DNA from: Candidatus Heimdallarchaeota archaeon
GTDB lineage: Archaea > Asgardarchaeota > Heimdallarchaeia > Heimdallarchaeales > Heimdallarchaeaceae
Direction: 5' to 3'
DNA: 6,507 nucleotides
Assembly (NCBI GenBank): GCA_023139025.1
Contig: JAGLOH010000126.1
Span: 1-6,507 of the forward strand
Shown: in pieces, positions 1-5,991 of the stretch
How positions within the stretch are numbered: position 1 is the stretch's first letter
Layout: every line of letters starts with the position of its first letter
The notes under the pieces: generated by a model
What the model saw: the letters and a program-made list of their open reading frames with translations, nothing else
Database searches by the model: none
Told to the model about the DNA's origin: nothing
Position numbers and translations under genes: made by a program

Positions 1-731
1 AAGTAGAATCTTTCAGATGTAACATTTTCCAACCAAGCTGCTGCTTTTGTAGCCAAAAATTCTGCTTTAATTAAGGGAGAGCGGTATAATTGAGCTCCTT
101 CGTCGAAAGGAACGAGTGTTGCTTCTCTAGATTCTGTATCTTCAGGTGTCCATGTTAGGTTTTCTGCAGCATACCAATAATCTGATTCCAAACCTGGGGT
201 GATGTTTTCAAATATTGGATCAGTATTATTCCCAGACTGTGCCATATATGTTTCATCTATTTGATGATAACTCCATGAGAAGAAATGACCAGTCTTGACA
301 TCTGAACCAAAAGCAACTTTCAAACGTTCAGCGATACAATAGCCATCAGGTATAGATTGTTTTATGGTTCCTGAACCAAACATATTATAAGGAATAAGAG
401 TAATTTCCGCTCCATATCCTGATTCCAATGTAGCCATCCCAGGATTTGTACTTGTTCTATGAGATGTTATTTTAATAGTTTGTCTATATCCTATTTGATC
501 TATTTTTTTTGTATTGACCAATGTCCCATCATCTATTAAATCTTCTAGGGCTTTGTAATTAGTTGCATCCCAGGTGATATAAACAACATTTTCAAAATAT
601 GGTTCGGTACTGCTAAGTATCGGCTGACTAGATATATCAGTCAAGTAACTCATTTCTCCTGAAACTTGGAAGCCTAGAATTGAGGAAAAGAGAATAACCA
701 TAATACTACTCACAAGTATTTTGTTTTTCAT
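1..731 (-). CDS. Exported alkaline-phosphatase-superfamily hydrolase (phosphodiesterase/sulfatase-like), C-terminus missing
   Basis: The frame is open from ATG at 731 to the left edge, giving the first 243 residues of a longer protein. Residues 1-25 (start MKNKILVSS) form a signal peptide with a hydrophobic core, so the enzyme should act outside the cell membrane; four N-x-T sequons (N168, N176, N191, N236) agree. After it, VVYITWDAT at 49-57 matches the first beta strand and metal-binding Asp (D55) of the alkaline phosphatase superfamily. TSTNPGMATLESGYG at 93-107 matches the nucleophile turn of nucleotide pyrophosphatases/phosphodiesterases, with T95 as the likely nucleophile, followed by an IPDG...AERLK helix. 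The usual Gly after the first Asp is Ala here. The remaining metal ligands (Asp/His pairs) would lie off the window, so the substrate class (phosphodiester, phosphonate, sulfate ester) is open. GTGAT at 739-735 precedes the start by 3 nt, matching the distal part of a Shine-Dalgarno site. The assignment rests on motif recognition only. Confidence 0.62.
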   Translation of the reverse strand, partial: MKNKILVSSIMVILFSSILGFQVSGEMSYLTDISSQPILSSTEPYFENVVYITWDATNYKALEDLIDDGTLVNTKKIDQIGYRQTIKITSHRTSTNPGMATLESGYGAEITLIPYNMFGSGTIKQSIPDGYCIAERLKVAFGSDVKTGHFFSWSYHQIDETYMAQSGNNTDPIFENITPGLESDYWYAAENLTWTPEDTESREATLVPFDEGAQLYRSPLIKAEFLATKAAAWLENVTSERFY

Positions 732-803
732 ATTATCACGATTTTTTTATTAATATGATAAAATAGACACTCTATTATTGAATTTTGCTGTTTGTCAGTA
801 TTG

Positions 804-810
804 ATTTAAA
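804..810 (-). promoter_or_regulatory. Weak TATA-like box for the leftward hydrolase gene
   Basis: Read on the minus strand this is TTTAAAT. A start about 25 nt downstream would fall near 782 and give a leader of roughly 50 nt before the ATG at 731. The surroundings are so AT-rich that other placements, for example the TTTTAT around 767-762, are possible. The call is tentative. Confidence 0.22.
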
Positions 811-904
811 CAATGAACAGTTATAATTATCAAATTATTTCTATTATGTTGCCAGTAATTTGATTCATATTGTTCTTCTTAAAAAAACATTTTTATCGAT
901 AGTG

Positions 905-918
905 CAAAAACTTTATAG
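905..918 (+). promoter_or_regulatory. Archaeal-type BRE/TATA promoter for the substrate-binding-protein gene
   Basis: An A-rich element (CAAAAA, 905-910) that could serve as a TFB recognition element directly precedes CTTTATAG (911-918). Placing the TATA centre about 25 nt before transcription start puts the start near 940 and gives a leader of about 38 nt to the ATG at 978. That geometry is normal for archaea and supports the ATG over the in-frame TTG at 939. Confidence 0.4.
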
Positions 919-938
919 TCTGAAAGCTAGACAATTAT

Positions 939-958
939 TTGATATTATTAGATATCAA
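939..958. promoter_or_regulatory. 7-bp inverted repeat at the predicted transcription start, possible operator
   Basis: TTGATAT (939-945) and ATATCAA (952-958) are perfect reverse complements separated by 6 nt. The dyad covers the transcription start predicted from the TATA-like box at 911-918, which is where an archaeal repressor dimer would block initiation. AT-rich DNA produces such dyads by chance, so this is a candidate site only. Confidence 0.3.
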
Positions 959-977
959 TAAGAAGGTTGATTATAAA

Positions 978-2471
978 ATGAATATAAAAAGAATAGCTAT
1001 TCTAGTTTTCTTAATTGCATCGATATCAGTAGGTTCAGCCGTTTTTATGATTAACGCTGAAGTAGATACTGCTAACTCATCAAATCCAGAGCTTAATGCA
1101 GTTACCTTAACCATTGTTACTCGACATGATACAACTCTAACAAATGCATTTGAAGCTGCTTTCTTAGCAACACCAGAAGCGATTGCATTGGATATTACTT
1201 CAATTGATTTCAGACAAGCTACAACAGATACCGGATGGAAGAAGCTTCTAGAGGATCCTTCGAAATCTGTGGATCTTGGATGGGGTGGTGGACCAGCTTT
1301 GTTCAACACTATGGATAATTGGGGTTTGTTAAAACACATTGATCCTGTAACTGATGCTGCTTTATTTATTGCGATTAACGACAGTGTTCCTGCTGAATTA
1401 GCAGGTGCAGGTATGAAGTCGTTTGCACCAAATGGAAGTCTTATTTGGGCAGCAAATGCTATCTCCTCTTTTGGTTTTACTGTTAATCATGATTTCTTAA
1501 CCACTCATGCTCTTCCAGTTCCAACTACTTGGGAAGAATTAGCTAGTCCAATTTACTACATCAGTCCCAGTGTTAAAGCTATTAGTATGGGCGATCCACC
1601 TTTAACCACATCCAATACAAGAATTTACCAAATTATCCTCCAAGCATTTGGTTGGGATGAAGGTTGGTCAATTCTGACAAGAATGGGTGCTAATTCAGGA
1701 ATGTATCCCGGTTCAGTAGCTACAAGAGCTGCTGTAGTTAGTGGTGAAGTGGGAATTGCTATGACAATCGACTTTTATGGAATAATAGCCATGGGAGAGA
1801 ATCCAGATTGTGAGTACATAATCCCACAAGGTCAATCAATTGTCAATGGTGATCCTATCGCTATGGGTATCAATGTTGATGACTATGATGCTGCTGCAGC
1901 GTTTCTAACATACGTAAATAGTCCAGAAGGTCAAGCAATCTGGTTAACTGAAGGTATAGACCGATTACCAGTTAATGAAGCTGCTTTTCACACCCCATTT
2001 GGACAATTAAGACCTGATTTATACTTATTATTCAATGAAACACTGGCTAATATAGGTATAGACTTCGACGAAAATCTTGCCACTTCTAACTTAGCTACAA
2101 CCATTTACTATTTCCACAATACAATTGAACAACCTCACACACTGCTAAGAAATACTTGGGGTGAGATGGTAACACAATTAAGAGATAGTGAAATTAATAG
2201 TACATTCTTCAATGAACTAGTAGAAGATCTCGGAGTACCGGGAATGACCTTACAGGAATCTATAGACTGGAATACGCAATATCAATTGAATGCAACTTTT
2301 TCTGCAATAAAAGATGTAGAATGGAGAACTTTTGCTCAAACAAAGTATAATACTATACTTGGGTTTTTGGTTCCAGAAACAACAACGACAAATGCTTTTA
2401 GTATGATCCCTGTCTTCATCACATCAATTTTTGTGGCTACAATGGTTTTACTTAGGAAAAAGAAGAAGTAA
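978..2471 (+). CDS. Membrane-anchored ABC transporter substrate-binding protein (Fe3+/thiamine/AEP type)
   Basis: This 497-residue protein is the extracytoplasmic receptor of an ABC importer; it captures a small solute and delivers it to the permease encoded next. Residues 1-27 (start MNIKRIAILVF) form a signal or anchor helix. The binding-protein fold runs from about 42 to 350, with an opening TLTIVTRHDTT strand, DLGWGGGPALF at 99-109, TWEELASP at 184-191, GEVGIAMTIDFYG at 256-268 and the FLTYVNSPEGQ segment at 309-319, all typical of type-2 receptors related to AfuA/FbpA, ThiB and PhnS. A less familiar region follows, then a Thr run (468-471), a membrane helix (about 473-491) and a basic RKKKK tail, so the protein is probably held in the membrane at its C-terminus. 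There is no N-terminal lipobox. Six sequons suit surface exposure. I chose the ATG at 978, with GGTTGA at 965-970 ahead of it; a TTG at 939 would add 13 polar residues before the signal. The family is firm, the substrate is not. Confidence 0.87.
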   Translation: MNIKRIAILVFLIASISVGSAVFMINAEVDTANSSNPELNAVTLTIVTRHDTTLTNAFEAAFLATPEAIALDITSIDFRQATTDTGWKKLLEDPSKSVDLGWGGGPALFNTMDNWGLLKHIDPVTDAALFIAINDSVPAELAGAGMKSFAPNGSLIWAANAISSFGFTVNHDFLTTHALPVPTTWEELASPIYYISPSVKAISMGDPPLTTSNTRIYQIILQAFGWDEGWSILTRMGANSGMYPGSVATRAAVVSGEVGIAMTIDFYGIIAMGENPDCEYIIPQGQSIVNGDPIAMGINVDDYDAAAAFLTYVNSPEGQAIWLTEGIDRLPVNEAAFHTPFGQLRPDLYLLFNETLANIGIDFDENLATSNLATTIYYFHNTIEQPHTLLRNTWGEMVTQLRDSEINSTFFNELVEDLGVPGMTLQESIDWNTQYQLNATFSAIKDVEWRTFAQTKYNTILGFLVPETTTTNAFSMIPVFITSIFVATMVLLRKKKK

Positions 2472-2481
2472 ATACTGCTAA

Positions 2482-2502
2482 TTTTCTTTTTTTCTTTTTT
2501 TT
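2482..2502 (+). terminator. T-tract after the substrate-binding-protein gene
   Basis: Starting 10 nt after the stop codon, 19 of 21 bases are T, broken by two C residues. Runs of T on the coding strand are the usual archaeal termination signal and need no hairpin. Partial read-through into the permease gene is possible because both genes share a strand. Confidence 0.5.
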
Positions 2503-2540
2503 ATGTTTCAATTGCTTATTCAGAAGATAATTAGTTATAT

Positions 2541-2561
2541 TTTCATATTTCTTTCATATTT
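2541..2561. repeat. Tandem direct repeat, 10-nt unit with 11-nt period, upstream of the permease promoter
   Basis: TTTCATATTT occurs at 2541-2550 and again at 2552-2561, separated by one C. The period is about one helical turn, so both copies face the same side of the DNA, and they lie directly before a TATA-like box. This could be a regulator binding site or chance in AT-rich sequence. Confidence 0.3.
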
Positions 2562-2562
2562 A

Positions 2563-2572
2563 TTTAAAAATA
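2563..2572 (+). promoter_or_regulatory. TATA-like box for the permease gene
   Basis: TTTAAAAATA lies about 64-73 nt before the ATG at 2636, which would put transcription start near 2593 and give a leader of around 40 nt, similar to the leader inferred for the gene upstream. With the preceding T-tract, this suggests the permease has its own promoter despite its pairing with the binding-protein gene. Evidence is positional only. Confidence 0.33.
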
Positions 2573-2635
2573 GGGATAAAATTCAAAAAGCATAAAGATA
2601 TTACATCTCTATCTACCCAAATTTGGTTGAATAAA

Positions 2636-5506
2636 ATGGCTAGCTCTAGTAAAAAAACAAGTGAAGAGGGGAAGAGAAAAAAGAGAAGATCATTAATTGA
2701 TTTTCTTTACGTTAAACTATTACGAGAACCTTCAACAAATTTCATCATCGTCCTTGTTTCATTCGTTTTTATTGTGTGGATGGTAATCCCACTATTCTCA
2801 GTTCTATCTGGTGCTGTTTATTTCAATGGTCAGTGGTCTGGTGCCCCTATAGCTAATGTCTTTGGTGATCCTTTATTCTTTAATTTCCCAGGAGATAATC
2901 AAACCCATTTCTTTTCAAAAGATAAACAAGATCATGGAGGTCCAGCAGAAGCAATTGCTGTTGATAATAATATTGCTTTTGTTGCTGAAAGAAGCGATGG
3001 TATAGAGATTCTAGATGTCTCGCAACCCAATGAGACTACGGAAATAAGGCAGTATTACGAAGAAGTTAGTAGTTTCAATGAATTAGTTGTAAAAGATGAT
3101 CTATTATACACCGCTGCAGGTAAAAGTGGATTGGTAATTTTTAATATTTCTAATGTTCGAGAAAGCTTTACACCTATGTGCCATATCTATGGAATAGCTA
3201 ATACAACAAATTTTATTGCAGTTGAAAACAATTTAGTTATTTTAGATATCAATGGAGAGGGTTTCACAATAATTGATGTTTCTGACCCAACAAAACCAGC
3301 CATTCTATCTAATGTTACCATTGATACAGATGTATTTGATGTTGTTATTAATAATGACCTTCTCTACGTTGTAGGTTTCACAACAGGAGTTAAAATCTTT
3401 GACATTTCTGATCCAGAAAATCCCTCTGAGATAGCACATTATGCAGATAATCCAGGAAATGGAATTTTAGAAACACAAGATATAGATATTGTTGGAGATT
3501 TAGCTTACATCACCTTAGGAAATGATGGACTAGGTATTTTCAACATCACAGATCCACAAAATATGACACTTGTTGAGTATCATAATGAAACTGTTGTTGG
3601 TAGATTATACGATGTTCAGATTGTAAACAATTATGGTTACTTTGTCTCTTTTGATTACTTTTTAAATGAGCTTGGCGTTCGAATTTTTGACATTACTGAT
3701 CCATCAAATCTTGTAAGCATCGACAGCTATTATACAGTTGTGTATAAAACAGCAGATATTTTCATTGATACTACAACAAACCTCCTTTTCCTCGCTCAAC
3801 TAAAAGGTGGAACTCAAATCCTAGATATTTCTCAAGTTTTAATTGATCTACCTCTGATCGCAGAATATGAAGATACTGTAGAAATTACTGTTATAACTTT
3901 AAGTGGAAAAGATCATGGTGTGGTTCTGAACACTATTGTTCTTGGAATCTTGACTACTATTTTTTCAGTAATACTTGGTACAGCATTAGCCTTCGTTTTA
4001 GCAAGGTATGAATTTCCTGGAAAAAGACTTGTAAGTTTACTAGCTCTTGCTCCACTCATTATACCACCGTTCATATCAGGAATGGGTTTCAGGTTAATTC
4101 TAGGACCTAATGGATTTCTAAATAACTTCTTCTTAATTCCAGCATTCCAAACAAAGCTAATCTTCTCAGGGCTGTTTGCTATTGTGTTTGTTCAAACATC
4201 TCATTTCTATGCTTTAGTTTATCTCAATGCTTTTTCATCCTTCTTGAACATAGATCCAAGCATGGAAGAATCAGCAGAGAATCTTGGAGCAAGAAAATTA
4301 CGTTTATTCTCCACTGTTACATTGCCATTGGCTATGCCAGGAATTGGGGCTGGAGCAATATTAGTTTTGATTCTTTCTATGGAAGATGTAGGAACCCCAA
4401 TCATCTTTGCAGCAATGGGAGATACAGGTGCTAAGAAATTTCTACCTTACTATGTATTTGAAAATTACTCGAAAGCAGGATCTGCTACGATTACGCCGGA
4501 GGTCTGTGTATTAGGAGGTATACTCCTTGTTATTGCACTTATTGGGTTCTTTGCGATCCGGAAGTATGTATCTTTACGAACATACTCAATGGTAAGTAAA
4601 GGTAGAGCAGGACAATACAGGATGGCCAAAGCTAAATGGAAGTTATTATACATCTATCCATTCTTGATCATACTATTTACATTCTCACTATTGGTACATA
4701 CAGGAGTCATCCTGATGTCGTTTATGGAAACGCTCGGAGGTACGAGACCCTCAGATATAGCTTTTACGGCTGAAAACTATAAAGTGATATTTGTATCTTC
4801 AACGTATAATATACCACCGTATATAATTAACACGTTAGTTTATAGTGTCCTTGCTACAGTTTTAATTATTATAATTGGTTCAGTTGCCGCGTATGTTGTA
4901 GCCAGAAAGGAGTTTAGAGGGAAGAAGATTTTAGATGCACTTGTAACATTACCTATTGCAATCCCAGGTATTGTCTTAGCAATTGGTTATTATCGAACTT
5001 TCGATTGGAGTGGTATAGCATCTAGGAACCCTTCATGGTTCAACAAAATGATGGCCAACATCACAGCAGGATTAAAGTTAGATCCATTCATTGGAGTTGC
5101 AGTGACACTACTAATAATGAGCTATACAGTAAGAAAAATACCATTTACAGTCCGATCAGCATATGCGGGTTTACAACAAGTGGATGTAGTTCTAGAAGAA
5201 GCTTCCATCAATTTAGGTGCTTCTAGAATGAGAACTTTTTCAAGAATTACTATACCATTAATTTCCCTCAATATATTCGCTGGTTCGCTGGTTTCCTTCT
5301 TATATTGTCTATCAGAAGTCTCTACGACGATATTTTTGATATTCTCATCAAAAGCTGGAACAATAACATGGTATATGGCATGGAATCCATTAAAATTCCA
5401 AATTTTCTGTGCTATAGGAGTACTTCTAATGTTATTGCAAATAACCAGCCTCTTCATAACAAATGTAATACTAGGCTCTCGAGCAGAAGCAATCACAGGG
5501 ATATAA
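2636..5506 (+). CDS. Fused double ABC permease (FbpB/ThiP type) with an inserted LVIVD beta-propeller
   Basis: This 956-residue membrane protein forms the whole translocation pore of an importer, with both permease halves in one chain as in FbpB and ThiP. A Lys/Arg-rich cytoplasmic N-terminus leads into TM1 (about 36-59). Residues 60-427 are extracytoplasmic and contain seven LVIVD repeats. TM2-TM6 of the first half then follow at roughly 429-642, with an EAA loop at 545-564 (ESAENLG, then LP). The second half has six helices from about 670 to 947 and its own EAA loop at 855-874 (EASINLG, then IP); the two EAA loops are the docking sites for ATPase subunits. Ordinary family members have about 500-600 residues, so the insertion explains the excess. 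Eight sequons fall between residues 88 and 319. I chose the ATG at 2636 with GGTTGA at 2625-2630; the TTG at 2627 overlaps that leader. The binding protein is encoded directly upstream; no ATPase gene follows. Substrate could be iron, thiamine or aminoethylphosphonate. Confidence 0.9.
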   Translation: MASSSKKTSEEGKRKKRRSLIDFLYVKLLREPSTNFIIVLVSFVFIVWMVIPLFSVLSGAVYFNGQWSGAPIANVFGDPLFFNFPGDNQTHFFSKDKQDHGGPAEAIAVDNNIAFVAERSDGIEILDVSQPNETTEIRQYYEEVSSFNELVVKDDLLYTAAGKSGLVIFNISNVRESFTPMCHIYGIANTTNFIAVENNLVILDINGEGFTIIDVSDPTKPAILSNVTIDTDVFDVVINNDLLYVVGFTTGVKIFDISDPENPSEIAHYADNPGNGILETQDIDIVGDLAYITLGNDGLGIFNITDPQNMTLVEYHNETVVGRLYDVQIVNNYGYFVSFDYFLNELGVRIFDITDPSNLVSIDSYYTVVYKTADIFIDTTTNLLFLAQLKGGTQILDISQVLIDLPLIAEYEDTVEITVITLSGKDHGVVLNTIVLGILTTIFSVILGTALAFVLARYEFPGKRLVSLLALAPLIIPPFISGMGFRLILGPNGFLNNFFLIPAFQTKLIFSGLFAIVFVQTSHFYALVYLNAFSSFLNIDPSMEESAENLGARKLRLFSTVTLPLAMPGIGAGAILVLILSMEDVGTPIIFAAMGDTGAKKFLPYYVFENYSKAGSATITPEVCVLGGILLVIALIGFFAIRKYVSLRTYSMVSKGRAGQYRMAKAKWKLLYIYPFLIILFTFSLLVHTGVILMSFMETLGGTRPSDIAFTAENYKVIFVSSTYNIPPYIINTLVYSVLATVLIIIIGSVAAYVVARKEFRGKKILDALVTLPIAIPGIVLAIGYYRTFDWSGIASRNPSWFNKMMANITAGLKLDPFIGVAVTLLIMSYTVRKIPFTVRSAYAGLQQVDVVLEEASINLGASRMRTFSRITIPLISLNIFAGSLVSFLYCLSEVSTTIFLIFSSKAGTITWYMAWNPLKFQIFCAIGVLLMLLQITSLFITNVILGSRAEAITGI
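2999..3868 (+). repeat. Seven LVIVD-type repeats encoded inside the permease gene
   Basis: A motif of the form G-[hydrophobic]-x-I-[FLI]-[DN]-[IV]-S/T-[DQN] recurs with Gly at residues 122, 165, 209, 251, 298, 347 and 392 of the permease, spaced 42-49 residues apart. Examples are GVKIFDISDPENP and GVRIFDITDPSN. In LVIVD proteins each unit is one blade of a beta-propeller; seven units suggest a closed seven-bladed propeller. The units are diverged at the protein level, so this is not a recent DNA repeat. Confidence 0.85.
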
Positions 5507-5530
5507 TCCCTGCTCATTTTTCTTTTTTCT
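5481..5530 (+). terminator. Hairpin plus T-tract terminator overlapping the permease stop codon
   Basis: CAGGGAT (5496-5502) and ATCCCTG (5506-5512) make a perfect 7-bp stem with a 3-nt loop that contains part of the TAA stop at 5504-5506. A T-rich run begins at 5517. A second arrangement pairs GAGCAG (5481-5486) with CTGCTC (5510-5515), sharing three bases with the first stem. The T-run is on the plus strand only, so the signal should end permease transcripts before they enter the convergent operon, whose stop is 29 bp away. Confidence 0.6.
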
Positions 5531-5535
5531 TTTGG

Positions 5536-5991
5536 TTATTCTAATTGACCCCAGGTTAAAAATTTACCATCTTTCCTTTTGACTAAAACAGTACCGAATT
5601 TTCTCCATTGCTCTTGTCTGAATCTTACGATACTAAAATCAGCTGGTTCTTTTTTCTTCTTGTTACTTTTGAGAATTTCAATTTTCTTTTTTTCATTTTC
5701 AAAAAATATCTTGGAAATAAACTTACCTTCCTTAGGTTGTTTCTCTATGTTACTTGCTGTTTCAATAATTTGTTCTATTGGAAGAAATCCAAAACTAGCA
5801 GTATGTTTTGTGGTATAAACAGACCCTGGACAGAATGATTCTTCTTTATTGTCTTTTTTACATTCGTTACAAAATACTAATTGACATCGATCACAAACTC
5901 CCCACCCTTCTAGTGCAGCATCTCTTAGAGTTTTCATCTGATTACAGAAAGTACAACGAATATAGCAATAGATTGCTTCTTGTTCCTTCAA
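5536..5991 (-). CDS. Small cysteine-rich zinc-finger protein, RING-like or double zinc-ribbon
   Basis: I do not recognise the family of this 151-residue protein. Its first third holds eight Cys: C9, C13-x2-C16, C33-x2-C36, C41-x2-C44 and C54, with H63 a further possible ligand. That is enough for two zinc ions, and the order of pairs is close to a RING or other cross-brace finger, although the final CxxC is missing. The rest is soluble, with a Lys-rich segment at 100-114 and a C-terminal FSIVRFRQEQWRKFG stretch rich in basic and aromatic residues. There is no signal or membrane helix, so it should be cytoplasmic. The start is TTG at 5991 in a TTGA overlap with the stop of the upstream gene, which implies translational coupling and suggests the two products work together; AGGAG at 6007-6003 is a possible leader. 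Regulatory, DNA-binding or ubiquitin-ligase-like roles are all possible. Confidence 0.72.
   Translation of the reverse strand: MKEQEAIYCYIRCTFCNQMKTLRDAALEGWGVCDRCQLVFCNECKKDNKEESFCPGSVYTTKHTASFGFLPIEQIIETASNIEKQPKEGKFISKIFFENEKKKIEILKSNKKKKEPADFSIVRFRQEQWRKFGTVLVKRKDGKFLTWGQLE

Larger units (their letters stand above)
732..977. other. Divergent intergenic regulatory region
   Basis: This 246-bp AT-rich stretch lies between the start codons of the leftward hydrolase gene and the rightward substrate-binding-protein gene, so it must hold promoters for both. I see a good TATA-like box and a 7-bp inverted repeat on the rightward side and only a weak TATA candidate on the leftward side. I found no tRNA-like or riboswitch-like structure and no convincing small ORF in it. 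Confidence 0.7.

Noticed and set aside
939..977. TTG at 939 as the start of the substrate-binding protein
   Set aside because: It would put 13 charged and polar residues before the signal helix, coincides with the predicted transcription start, and has no leader motif; ATG at 978 has GGTTGA.
971..1339. Minus-strand open frame of 122 codons
   Set aside because: It is fully inside the substrate-binding-protein gene on the opposite strand and has no recognisable domain or leader.
2627..2635. TTG at 2627 as the start of the permease
   Set aside because: It overlaps the GGTTGA motif that precedes the ATG at 2636. Only three residues differ, so nothing functional depends on it.
5122..5517. Minus-strand open frame of 131 codons at the end of the permease gene
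   Set aside because: It is antisense to well-conserved permease sequence including the second EAA loop; its Cys-poor product shows no domain.
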